From the NCBI RefSeq assembly GCF_014196505.1, contig NZ_JACIDW010000002.1:186001-250000 (forward strand): 64,000 nt of DNA. The letters are read 5' to 3'. Below the pieces are notes generated by a model that saw only the letters and a list, made by a program, of their open reading frames with translations, was not told where the DNA came from and searched no databases. Below, in pieces: positions 1 to 7,775 of this stretch (the first letter of the stretch is position 1; each line of letters starts with the position of its first letter). The stretch is from Rhizobium metallidurans (GTDB lineage Bacteria > Pseudomonadota > Alphaproteobacteria > Rhizobiales > Rhizobiaceae). Made by a program: the position numbers and the translations under genes.

Positions 1-681
1 GTTGATGACGCCGCCGCCGGAATAGATGATCGGACGACGCGCCTTCGACATCAATTCGATCGCCGCATGGATCTGGTTGAGATCGCCCTGGACCTTGGGC
101 TGGTAGCTCTTCTGGATCGCATGCGCCGCCGGCGGCGTGTAGGTGCCGGTGGCGAACTGGACGTCCTTCGGAATATCGACCAGAACCGGACCCGGACGGC
201 CCGACTGCGCGATGCGGAAGGCCTCATGGATGATCGCCGCCAGATCGTTGACGTCCTTGACCAGCCAGTTGTGCTTGGTGCAGGGGCGCGTGATGCCGAC
301 CGTGTCGGCCTCCTGGAAGGCATCGGAGCCGATCAGCGAGGTCGGAACCTGGCCGGAAAGGCAGACGAGCGGGATCGAATCCATCAGCGCGTCCTGCAGC
401 GGCGTGACCGCATTGGTGGCGCCGGGGCCTGACGTGACGAGCATGACGCCGACCTTGCCGGTGGAGCGGGCATAGCCTTCGGCCGCGTGACCGGCGCCCT
501 GCTCGTGGCGAACGAGGATGTGCTTGATCTCGTCCTGCTGGAAGATTTCGTCGTAGATCGGAAGCACGGCGCCGCCGGGATAGCCGAACAGGTGTTCGAC
601 ACCATTGTCCTTGAGCGCGCGGATTACGATTTCCGCGCCTGTCATCCTGTTATCGTCCGTCTGAGTGTCCGTGCCCGTCAT
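1..681 (-). CDS. ilvB: Acetolactate synthase large subunit (N-terminal part, cut by window edge)
   Basis: Thiamine-diphosphate enzyme that condenses two pyruvates (or pyruvate and 2-oxobutyrate) in the first common step of valine, leucine and isoleucine synthesis; cytoplasmic. The minus-strand translation starts MTGTDTQTDDNRMTGAEIV and continues with the family's ThDP-binding region, including YPGGAVLPIYDE and the HEQGAGHAAEGYARSTGKVG stretch holding the catalytic Glu, then GPGATNAVTP. It is still open at base 1 (PIIYSGGGVIN), so about 227 residues are visible of a usual ~590. An in-frame ATG at 645 is an alternative start. It is preceded by a leader peptide and attenuator, so expression should fall when branched-chain aminoacyl-tRNAs are plentiful. 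Confidence 0.95.
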   Translation of the reverse strand, partial: MTGTDTQTDDNRMTGAEIVIRALKDNGVEHLFGYPGGAVLPIYDEIFQQDEIKHILVRHEQGAGHAAEGYARSTGKVGVMLVTSGPGATNAVTPLQDALMDSIPLVCLSGQVPTSLIGSDAFQEADTVGITRPCTKHNWLVKDVNDLAAIIHEAFRIAQSGRPGPVLVDIPKDVQFATGTYTPPAAHAIQKSYQPKVQGDLNQIHAAIELMSKARRPIIYSGGGVIN

Positions 682-745
682 GTTTTTGTTCCATTTTGAC
701 TGCTGGGATTTGAAGGTCTTGGCGGCGAGCCTGAATTTCAGGCAT

Positions 746-768
746 AAAAAAAGGCCCCTTGGGGAGCC
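746..768 (-). terminator. Attenuator terminator upstream of ilvB
   Basis: On the minus strand GGCTCCCC-AA-GGGGCC is followed by seven T. It lies between the leader peptide and ilvB. With the upstream 10-bp stem (777-786/817-826) it forms the standard set of alternative hairpins expected of an attenuator. The stem is short and contains a bulge. Confidence 0.75.
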
Positions 769-803
769 TCTTGTCTAGCGCATGGGTGGCTGTCGCCGGA
801 TGG

Positions 804-860
804 TTACACCATCCTGCCCATGCGCTGTCCCACCACAATAAGAATTGCTGCTATCTTCAT
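804..860 (-). CDS. Branched-chain leader peptide of the ilvB attenuator (18 aa)
   Basis: An 18-codon frame reads MKIAAILIVVGQRMGRMV and stops at TAA. It carries the run Ile-Leu-Ile-Val-Val, the products of the pathway encoded downstream. This is the signature of transcription attenuation: a ribosome stalled at these codons changes the fold of the leader RNA. The stop codon sits inside the hairpin GGATGGT-gta-ACCATCC, which is enclosed by a 10-bp stem (777-786 with 817-826). The ATG lies about 8 bases from a good -10 box with no Shine-Dalgarno sequence, so the message is probably leaderless. Peptide attenuators before alphaproteobacterial ilv genes are known in general; the leaderless reading is inference. 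Confidence 0.85.
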   Translation of the reverse strand: MKIAAILIVVGQRMGRMV

Positions 861-868
861 GGCGGGAA

Positions 869-897
869 GTGATAGACAGAAAATTTCGCAGCGTCAA
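869..897 (-). promoter_or_regulatory. Promoter of the ilv leader transcript
   Basis: On the minus strand TTGACG (892-897) and TATCAC (869-874) are separated by exactly 17 bases. The predicted start of transcription falls within about 1-2 bases of the leader-peptide ATG at 860. Confidence 0.7.
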
Positions 898-1021
898 CGC
901 TTAAAGCAATAAAAAGCCGACCCTTCAAATTTATGGGCATCCGGCGTCGCCGCAGCGCCATGGCAAAGGGTTTATTAAACGTTAGCTTATATCCTCCCCT
1001 GCAATCTCGGGGAGTAGCCCT

Positions 1022-3115
1022 TTGCAGAACAACGACTTGCAGACGTCAGGCAGCGCGGGCGAGCATGACCGCCGCGACGCCCTTGCGCCGGGAAACCGTT
1101 TCCTCGGCCGTGTCGTCGCGTGCAGCGGGTCGCGCGCCACCATCGCCGCCGTCGCCGAAGCCGGCGCCACCGACCTCACCGAACTCTGGTCCGTCGGACG
1201 CCTGATCTCGATAACCGTCGGCCGCAACCGCGTCGTCGCGCTCGTCTATTCCATGAACACGGGCACGCATGCCTGGGGCGAAGGCGAGGACAACTATTTC
1301 AAGATCGAGACCGAGCTGCTCGGCGAGGTCCGCGTCGACGAGGACGGCACGGAGCAATTCTCCACCGGCATCTCGCGCTATCCCTATCTCGGCGCCGTCG
1401 CGCACCGCATCCGCTCCTCCGACCTGATGCGGATCTACGATGCCGGCACGGGAACCACCGCCGTCATCGGAAAGCTGACGCAGGACGAAAGCATCGATGC
1501 GTCGATCCACGTCCCCTCCATGCTGTCGAAACACTTCGCCATCGTCGGCTCGACAGGCGTCGGCAAGTCGACCGCCGTGTCGCTGCTGCTTCACAAGGCG
1601 ATCGAGGCCGACCCGAAGCTGCGCGTCCTGATCCTCGACCCGCACAACGAATTCGCCGCCGCCTTTCCCAGGCATTCCGTCGTCGTCGATACCGACACGC
1701 TCGACCTGCCCTTCTGGCTGATGCGCCTGGAGGAATTCGCCGAAGTCGTCTTCCGTGGCCGCACGCCGGTGCCGGAGGAGCTCGACATGCTGCGCGACAT
1801 CCTGCCGGAGGCCAAGCGCGCCTTCCGCGGCAGCGACAATTCGCTGGTCCGCCGCACCACCGAGAAAAGCTCGATCACAGCCGACACCCCGGTCCCCTAC
1901 CGCATGGCTGATCTGCTGGCGTTGATCGACGAGCGCATCGGCCGCCTGGAAGGGCGTGGCGAAAAGCCGTTCCTGCGGTCGCTGAAGATGCGCATCATCG
2001 CCGCGATCAACGACCCGCGCTACCACTTCATGTTCTCCAACAACACGATCTCCGATACGATCATGGAGACGGTGGCCGAGATCTTCCGTGTGCCCGGCGA
2101 CAACAAGCCGATCTGCACCTTCCAGCTCTCGGGCATTCCATCCGAAGTCGTGAATTCCGTGGCCTCGGTGCTGTGCCGCATGGCGTTCGAAATCGCGCTG
2201 TGGAGCGATGGCGCCATCCACATGCTCGTCGTCTGCGAAGAAGCGCACCGCTATATTCCGTCCGACCCCACGCTCGGCTTTTTCCCGACGCGCCAGGCAA
2301 TCGCCCGTATCGCCAAGGAAGGCCGCAAATACGGCGTGTCGCTCGGCATCATCACCCAGCGCCCCGGCGAACTCGACCAGACCATCCTGTCGCAGTGCTC
2401 GACGCTGTTTGCCATGCGCCTTGCCAATGATCGCGACCAGGAAATCATCCGCTCGGCCATCCCGAATTCCTCGATCTCGACGACGAGCTTCATCTCCTCG
2501 ATCGGCAACGGCGAAGCGATTGCCTTCGGCGAGGCGATCAGCGTGCCGATGCGCATGCGCTTCTCGCGAGTCAGCGAAGAATTGCTGCCGAAGGCCAATG
2601 GCGCGACGCCGAAGTTGACCGAGGAAGATCCAGATAACGTCGATCTGCGCAAGATCGTTACCCGCATGCGCGCGGTGAGCGGCCCCGACATCACGGCCTT
2701 CCAACAGAGCGTCAAGAGCGCCGGTCTCGGCCTGCCAGACGAAGAAGAAGCGGCGGATTACGACCAGGTCTTCACGGCCGACGTCTATCCGCCGATCATC
2801 CCTGCCCCGATCTCGACCACGCCGCCGCTCGCTCCGATCGAGCCCTATCGTCGCGACATGCTGCCGACAACGCCGATAGCGCGCGAACCGGCAACACCGC
2901 AAAGATCATCGCGTGAATCCTTCGGCGTCGCCGCCGACACCTCGATCGACAGCCGCCTGGAGGCGCTTCGACGCGAAATGCGCGGCGAACAAAATCCGGC
3001 CCCACGCCCCGCCGACCCACAAGCGCAGCCGACAAGCATTCGTCGCGAACCCGGCGTGTCGCTGCGCGAAAGCATCCTGAAGAAGCCGCTGAGCAGCCTC
3101 TACGACAAGGATTGA
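1022..3115 (+). CDS. HerA-like ATP-binding protein (DUF87/FtsK-HerA superfamily)
   Basis: A 697-residue cytoplasmic ATPase. An N-terminal HAS-barrel-like region (about 25-110) precedes a RecA-type ATPase core with Walker A GSTGVGKST at about 176 and a Walker B-like segment MLVVCEEAHRY near 400; RIAKEGRKYGVSLGIITQRP follows, as in HerA ATPases. The last ~170 residues are low-complexity, rich in Pro and Arg, and end in a short basic tail. The start is TTG, 8-9 bases after GGGGAG. HerA proteins usually work with NurA nuclease in DNA end processing, or as the motor of defence modules, but no nuclease gene is adjacent, so the role here is unknown. Confidence 0.85.
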   Translation: MQNNDLQTSGSAGEHDRRDALAPGNRFLGRVVACSGSRATIAAVAEAGATDLTELWSVGRLISITVGRNRVVALVYSMNTGTHAWGEGEDNYFKIETELLGEVRVDEDGTEQFSTGISRYPYLGAVAHRIRSSDLMRIYDAGTGTTAVIGKLTQDESIDASIHVPSMLSKHFAIVGSTGVGKSTAVSLLLHKAIEADPKLRVLILDPHNEFAAAFPRHSVVVDTDTLDLPFWLMRLEEFAEVVFRGRTPVPEELDMLRDILPEAKRAFRGSDNSLVRRTTEKSSITADTPVPYRMADLLALIDERIGRLEGRGEKPFLRSLKMRIIAAINDPRYHFMFSNNTISDTIMETVAEIFRVPGDNKPICTFQLSGIPSEVVNSVASVLCRMAFEIALWSDGAIHMLVVCEEAHRYIPSDPTLGFFPTRQAIARIAKEGRKYGVSLGIITQRPGELDQTILSQCSTLFAMRLANDRDQEIIRSAIPNSSISTTSFISSIGNGEAIAFGEAISVPMRMRFSRVSEELLPKANGATPKLTEEDPDNVDLRKIVTRMRAVSGPDITAFQQSVKSAGLGLPDEEEAADYDQVFTADVYPPIIPAPISTTPPLAPIEPYRRDMLPTTPIAREPATPQRSSRESFGVAADTSIDSRLEALRREMRGEQNPAPRPADPQAQPTSIRREPGVSLRESILKKPLSSLYDKD

Positions 3116-3119
3116 GGGC

Positions 3120-3377
3120 TTACGCGTTGCCCGATTTGGCAGCGGCGGCAAGCACGCTGAGATGCCGCTCGACCAGCGTCAGAAAAGCAATCGTTCCGCA
3201 GACCAGCGATGCAGCCACGATCCCGCCGATCGCGCCGAACAGCGCACCGATGACAAACATCCCGGGCCCGCCCTGAGCTGCCGCCGCCGCACCGGCGGAC
3301 AATGTCGAACCGGCAAGGATGATGACCGCCAGAATCGCGTTGATCGACGCAAGCGCCTTGAAGAGAAAGTTGTTCAT
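3120..3377 (-). CDS. Small two-helix membrane protein of unknown function
   Basis: An 85-residue protein with two long hydrophobic segments (about 8-32 and 40-70) separated by QGGPG, rich in Ala and Gly. A strong purine-rich ribosome site (GGGGGGACC) precedes the ATG. It is convergent with the HerA-like gene, with only four bases between the stops. I recognise no family. Possible inner-membrane protein. Confidence 0.65.
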   Translation of the reverse strand: MNNFLFKALASINAILAVIILAGSTLSAGAAAAAQGGPGMFVIGALFGAIGGIVAASLVCGTIAFLTLVERHLSVLAAAAKSGNA

Positions 3378-3450
3378 GAGGTCCCCCCGGTTTGATCCTC
3401 ATGACGGCTTAGACAGCAACCCTGGCGCGAAGCTTGCGCCAGTCATTCCA

Positions 3451-4347
3451 TCAAGGTGCAAGCCGCTCCCAGCTCTCGTCCATCTGGTTGCGAAACCATG
3501 TCATCTGCCGCTTGGCATATTGCCGCGTCGCCGCAGCGCCCTTTTCCAGCACATCCGCGCGCGACATCGTGCCGTCGAGCATGGCGGCGACCTGCGGCAC
3601 GCCGATCGCCTTCATGACCGGCATCTCCGGTGGAAGCGACAAGGCCAGAAGCGCCCTCACCTCGTCGGCCGCACCCTCAGCCAGCATCAGCTCGAAACGC
3701 CGGTTGATGCGGTCGTGCAGCACGCCGCGCTCCGGCAGAACCACGATCTTCCGCGCTCTATCGGGATCGATCACCATGGGACCAGACCGCCCCTGCAGCT
3801 CCGCGATCGACCGTCCCGTCACCTCCAGCACCTCCAGCGCCCGGACGATCCGCTGTCCATCCTGCGGATTGAGCGCCGCCGCCACATCGGCATCACGCGC
3901 CGCAAGCTCCGCGTGCAGCACCGCGCCACCTTCCTCGATCAGCCGGGTCCGCAGCCGCGCGCGGATATCGTCCGGGATCACCGGCATGTCGGAAAGGCCA
4001 CCGGTCAGCGCCTTGAAATAGAGCCCCGTCCCGCCGACGAAGACAGGCACACGCCCATCCGCGCGCAACCGTGGCAGAAGCGCTGAGACATCGCGCAGCC
4101 AGGCGCCGGTCGAGTAGGCTGTCGCGGCAGGCACATGGCCGTAGAGATGATGCGGCACGCCCTGCATCTCCTCGTCCGACGGCCGCGCGGTGAGCACCCG
4201 CAGCGTGTCGTAGACCTGCATGCTGTCGGCATTGATCACGACGCCATCGTGACGTTTCGCGAGCTCGACGGCCAGCGCGGACTTGCCGCTGGCCGTCGGC
4301 CCGGTTATCAGGATCGCGTCCATTGCGTTCAGAAGGTTTTCCATCAT
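3451..4347 (-). CDS. miaA: tRNA dimethylallyltransferase
   Basis: Transfers a dimethylallyl group to N6 of A37 in tRNAs that read UNN codons. The sequence shows the P-loop ILITGPTASGKSALA near the start, then DSMQVYDTL, HHLYGHV, PVFVGGTGLYFKAL and the C-terminal KRQMTWFRNQ. About 298 residues, normal for the family. The start is chosen at the ATG-ATG pair (MMENLL), as in rhizobial relatives; this ATG overlaps the divergent serB start by two bases. A later ATG at 4323 (MDAILITG) is the alternative and would separate the two starts by 22 bases. Confidence 0.93.
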   Translation of the reverse strand: MMENLLNAMDAILITGPTASGKSALAVELAKRHDGVVINADSMQVYDTLRVLTARPSDEEMQGVPHHLYGHVPAATAYSTGAWLRDVSALLPRLRADGRVPVFVGGTGLYFKALTGGLSDMPVIPDDIRARLRTRLIEEGGAVLHAELAARDADVAAALNPQDGQRIVRALEVLEVTGRSIAELQGRSGPMVIDPDRARKIVVLPERGVLHDRINRRFELMLAEGAADEVRALLALSLPPEMPVMKAIGVPQVAAMLDGTMSRADVLEKGAAATRQYAKRQMTWFRNQMDESWERLAP

Positions 4348-5236
4348 GGCTCTCGTTGCCACGCTTGTTGCCAATCCGTCAAATCCTGTTCTGACAGCCG
4401 CCATCGCCGAGAAGGCCGCGGACGCCGCCAGGGCATCGGGTCTCTACTGGCTGGCCGACGGAGTAGCCTGCGACATCGCGCTGCGCGATGGCACCGATGC
4501 GACGGCCGCCCACGCCGCGATAGCAGCCGTCATCGGCAGCACGCCGATCGATCTCGTCATTCAGGACCAGGACACGCGCCGCAAGAAGCTTTTGATCGCC
4601 GACATGGATTCGACCATGATCGGCCAGGAGTGCATCGACGAACTGGCGGCCGAGGTCGGCCTCAAGGACAAGGTGGCGGCGATCACCGCCCGCGCCATGA
4701 ACGGCGAGATCGCCTTCGAGCCGGCCCTGCGCGAACGCGTGGCGCTCTTGAAGGGCCTGCCGATCTCGGTCGTCGACGAGGTGATCGCCAAGCGCATCAC
4801 GCTGACACCGGGTGGAATGGAGCTGATCGCGACGATGAAGGCGAAGGGCTATTACACGGCGCTCGTCTCCGGCGGCTTCACCGTCTTCACCAGCCGCATC
4901 GCGGCCACCCTCGGCTTCGACGAAGACCGCGCCAACATCCTGCTCGAGGAAAACGGCCATCTCACCGGCTTCGTCGCCGAGCCGATCCTCGGCAAGCAGG
5001 CTAAAGTCGATGCGCTCGAGGATATCTCGAAGAAACTCGGCATCTCCCCCGAGGAGGCGATGGCCGTCGGCGACGGCGCCAACGATCTCGGCATGCTGCA
5101 CATCGCCGGATCGGGCGTCGCTCTCCACGCCAAGCCGGCCGTCGCCGCCGAAGCGAAGATCGAGATCAACCACGCCGACCTCACAGCCCTTCTCTACATC
5201 CAGGGCTACCGCAAGACGGATTTCGTGACGGCGTGA
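4346..5236 (+). CDS. serB: Phosphoserine phosphatase
   Basis: Hydrolyses phosphoserine, the last step of serine synthesis. An N-terminal ACT-like region (about 1-80) precedes a HAD phosphatase domain with LIADMDSTMIGQECIDELA (the DxDxT nucleophile motif), SGGFTVFTSRIA, and GDGANDLGMLHIAGSG near the end; 296 residues. The ATG follows AGAAGG by about 9 bases; that site lies inside the divergent miaA coding sequence. Any promoter must therefore lie inside miaA. Confidence 0.95.
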   Translation: MALVATLVANPSNPVLTAAIAEKAADAARASGLYWLADGVACDIALRDGTDATAAHAAIAAVIGSTPIDLVIQDQDTRRKKLLIADMDSTMIGQECIDELAAEVGLKDKVAAITARAMNGEIAFEPALRERVALLKGLPISVVDEVIAKRITLTPGGMELIATMKAKGYYTALVSGGFTVFTSRIAATLGFDEDRANILLEENGHLTGFVAEPILGKQAKVDALEDISKKLGISPEEAMAVGDGANDLGMLHIAGSGVALHAKPAVAAEAKIEINHADLTALLYIQGYRKTDFVTA

Positions 5237-5378
5237 CGTCGGAATGGTCACCACTTAGGCCACTCCAATCCTACTTGGCATATCCTACGTGCCAACCGAC
5301 CATCGGCCAATGCAATCAAAGCTGGCGGTGAATACTTCCAGGCGATTGCAACCTGCGCTATCCTGCACGCATAGAACA

Positions 5379-5412
5379 TTGCACTTTACAAATTTGTACG
5401 TACAATATTGTG
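5379..5412 (+). promoter_or_regulatory. brnTA promoter with an array of four half-sites
   Basis: TTGCAC (5379-5384) and TACAAT (5401-5406) are 16 bases apart. Laid over them are alternating half-sites TACAA (5387), TTGTA (5394), TACAA (5401) and TTGTG (5408), each separated by 2 bases. They form two overlapping perfect 12-bp palindromes (5387-5398 and 5394-5405). This fits cooperative binding of ribbon-helix-helix dimers and autorepression by BrnA, known for the family; binding here is inference. Confidence 0.7.
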
Positions 5413-5422
5413 AGGCATTCGC

Positions 5423-5716
5423 ATGCCGCAATTTATATGGAACGGGCAAAAGAGCCGTGGCAACAAGCTGAAGCACGGCATTTCATTTGAAACGGCTGCA
5501 CTCATCTGGAGCGATCCAAATTATCTGCTTGTTCCGGATGCGGTTTATGATGGCGAAGAGAGATGGCTGGCGATCGGCAGGACTGGCATAACAACCGTCT
5601 TGGTCGCAGTGCATACGTCGTATGATGATGACGGCGAGGAAACCATTCGCATTATCAGCGCCAGAAAGGCGACGGCACATGAAAGAAAGCAATACGAAAA
5701 GTCGATCGCTCACTGA
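5423..5716 (+). CDS. brnT: BrnT-family toxin
   Basis: A 97-residue RelE/BrnT-type ribonuclease toxin. BrnT family features include FIWNGQKSRGNKLKHGISFE at the start, the central EERWLAIGRTG segment, and the C-terminal IRIISARKATAHERKQYE, where conserved Arg and His/Glu residues sit. Known members cleave mRNA and stop growth when unopposed. The toxin precedes the antitoxin and overlaps it by 38 bases, the usual brnTA order. The promoter and operator array lie just upstream. Confidence 0.9.
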   Translation: MPQFIWNGQKSRGNKLKHGISFETAALIWSDPNYLLVPDAVYDGEERWLAIGRTGITTVLVAVHTSYDDDGEETIRIISARKATAHERKQYEKSIAH

Positions 5717-5981
5717 GTTGCAGCAGGCGGAACTCGACGCACTCGACGCTCTTGCCGATGAGGCAATCGACACGAGCGATATCCCTGAGATTACCGACGA
5801 CCGTTGGACGCTTGCGCGCAAGGGTCAACTCTATCGTCCGGTCAAGCAATCCGTAACGATCCGCCTGGATGCGGATATTCTTGAATGGTTTAAAAGCCAC
5901 GCCCAAGGGCGCGGCTATCAGACCGAGATCAACAACGCCTTGCGCCGCTATATCGCCGAGCAACTCAAACGCAGCGGCTGA
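5679..5981 (+). CDS. brnA: BrnA-family antitoxin
   Basis: About 100 residues. The N-terminal half binds the toxin; the C-terminal half contains the BrnA signature, ending VKQSVTIRLDADILEWFKSH, GRGYQTEINNALRRYIAEQ, a ribbon-helix-helix-like DNA-binding fold. The start chosen (MKESNTKS) follows AGAAAGG and lies inside brnT; an upstream in-frame ATG at 5622 would deepen the overlap to 95 bases. It ends 7 bases before the convergent degP stop. Confidence 0.88.
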   Translation: MKESNTKSRSLTELQQAELDALDALADEAIDTSDIPEITDDRWTLARKGQLYRPVKQSVTIRLDADILEWFKSHAQGRGYQTEINNALRRYIAEQLKRSG

Positions 5982-5988
5982 CGCCGCC

Positions 5989-7578
5989 CTACTCCATCGG
6001 CACCGCGACGAAGCGCAGGTCGCCATTCGCCGATGCGATCATCATCTGTGCGTTGCGCCGGCCTTCCTGCTTCAGCGACTGCACCTTGGCAACGACGGTC
6101 TCCGGCGAGCGCATGAACTCCTGCGCCACCTCGACGATCACGTCGCCGGCCTTCAGGCCCTTTTCGTCCGCAAGAGAGCCCGGCTTGACCTCGGAGACGA
6201 GAACGCCGTCGACGCTCTCGGCGATACCGAAGCTCTTGCGGTTATCCGCATTGAGCGCCGATAGCGACAGGCCGAGAATGTTCTTCGCATCGCCCACCTC
6301 GGGCGCCGGCTGCGCGGGTTTATCCTTGTTGTCGGGCGTCGGGTGCGCCTGATCGTCGTTCTGGTCGTCCATATCCTGATTTTCGTTGGGATCGGGATTG
6401 ATCACGCCGCCATCGTTTTCCGAACTGTCCGCCGCCGCCTGATCGCTGTCTTCGAGACGGCCGAGCGTGACCTTGACCGTCTGCTCCTTGCCGTCGCGCA
6501 GCACCACGACATCGACCGCCTTGCCAACGGGGCTTTCCGCCACGACGCGCGGCAGGTCTCGCATCTCGTTGACGGGCTTGCCGTCGAATTTCAGGATGAC
6601 GTCGCCGGCCTTGATCGAGCCGTCGTCGACAGGCCCGCCCTTGATCACGCCCGCGACCAGCGCGCCTCTGGCGCTGGAAAGGCCGAGGCTGTCGGCAATA
6701 TCGTCGGTCACCGGCTGGATGCGAACGCCGAGCCAGCCGCGACGCGTCTCGCCGAATTCACGCAACTGCTGCACCACGCCCGCCGCCAGCTCCGCCGGCA
6801 CCGAGAAGCCGATGCCGATCGAGCCGCCGCTCGGCGAGATGATCGCCGTGTTGATGCCGATCACCTCTCCCTTCATGTTGAAGAGCGGGCCGCCGGAATT
6901 GCCCTTGTTGATCGCCGCGTCGGTCTGGATGAAATTGTCGTAGGGACCCGCATTGATATTGCGCCCGCGTCCCGAGATGATGCCGACGGTGACAGAACCG
7001 CCGAAGCCGAACGGGTTGCCGATCGCCATGACCCAGTCGCCGATGCGCATGACGCTGGAATCGCCGAACTGCACCGCCTTCAGCGGCTTCTTCGGCTCCA
7101 CCTTCAAGACGGCGAGGTCGGTCTTGGTATCGGTGCCGATCAGCTTGGCCTTGAGCTTGGTGCCGTCGGCGAAGTTGATCTCGATGTCGTCGGCGCCGTC
7201 GATCACGTGGTTGTTGGTGACGATCAGCCCCTGCGGGTCGATGACGAAGCCGGAGCCCAGCGAACTGACATTGTGGTTGCTGCCGGGCTTGCCCTTCTGC
7301 TTGTTGAAGAAGTCGTTGAAGAACTCCTGGAAAGGCGATCCGTCGGGCGCGCGCGGCGCGGGACCGGCGCCTTCGTCGTCCTTGACGTTCTGCGATGTCG
7401 AGATGTTCACGACCGCGTCGAGCAATCCTTCGGCGAGATCGGCAACCGAAGCCGGACCATTGGTCGGCGGTGTGCTCTGTGCCTGAGAAACCCCGGCAAA
7501 GCCGACATTGGCCAGCAGTGCCGCCCCGGCCAGAAGCGCGAGCGATCGTCTGAAGGTCGGGCGGGTCGTGGGGGCCAT
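5989..7578 (-). CDS. degP: Periplasmic serine protease of the Do/DegP family
   Basis: A 529-residue exported protease/chaperone. An N-terminal signal peptide with a basic start and hydrophobic core ends at VSQAQS. The trypsin-like domain carries the triad in NNHVID (His), TDLAVLK (Asp) and GNSGGPL (Ser), followed by two PDZ domains. Between the PDZ domains is an unusually acidic, Asn/Asp/Pro-rich linker (DSSENDGGVINPDPNENQDM and beyond, about 50 residues). The start is the ATG after GAGG rather than the preceding TTG. It lies downstream of hflKC, as in many Proteobacteria, suggesting a shared envelope quality-control role, but a terminator separates it from hflC. Confidence 0.94.
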   Translation of the reverse strand: MAPTTRPTFRRSLALLAGAALLANVGFAGVSQAQSTPPTNGPASVADLAEGLLDAVVNISTSQNVKDDEGAGPAPRAPDGSPFQEFFNDFFNKQKGKPGSNHNVSSLGSGFVIDPQGLIVTNNHVIDGADDIEINFADGTKLKAKLIGTDTKTDLAVLKVEPKKPLKAVQFGDSSVMRIGDWVMAIGNPFGFGGSVTVGIISGRGRNINAGPYDNFIQTDAAINKGNSGGPLFNMKGEVIGINTAIISPSGGSIGIGFSVPAELAAGVVQQLREFGETRRGWLGVRIQPVTDDIADSLGLSSARGALVAGVIKGGPVDDGSIKAGDVILKFDGKPVNEMRDLPRVVAESPVGKAVDVVVLRDGKEQTVKVTLGRLEDSDQAAADSSENDGGVINPDPNENQDMDDQNDDQAHPTPDNKDKPAQPAPEVGDAKNILGLSLSALNADNRKSFGIAESVDGVLVSEVKPGSLADEKGLKAGDVIVEVAQEFMRSPETVVAKVQSLKQEGRRNAQMMIASANGDLRFVAVPME

Positions 7579-7721
7579 CAAGCATCCTCATGTGTGTCAA
7601 AAGCGCACTCTGATCATGAGCATAAGGCGTAATCATGGAGGGTGAAATCACCTTTTCGCGAAATCCCGTGCAATCTGCTCGGGGTATCCGCGAAGTCCGG
7701 GAGAGCGGGCGCAATACCCTA

Positions 7722-7752
7722 AAAATAAAGGGGCCGGCAAGATGCCGGCCCC
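7722..7752 (-). terminator. Rho-independent terminator after hflC
   Basis: A perfect 9-bp stem GGGGCCGGC/GCCGGCCCC (7730-7738, 7744-7752) is followed on the minus strand by a T-rich tract (tttattttta). It ends the hflK-hflC unit and separates it from degP. Confidence 0.85.
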
Positions 7753-7775
7753 AAGAAGTCTTCGGATGATGGCGA

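Noticed and set aside
1046..2902. A 618-codon minus-strand frame opposite the HerA-like gene
   Set aside because: Asp/Arg/Val-rich shadow with no domain; the plus-strand frame has Walker motifs and a ribosome site.
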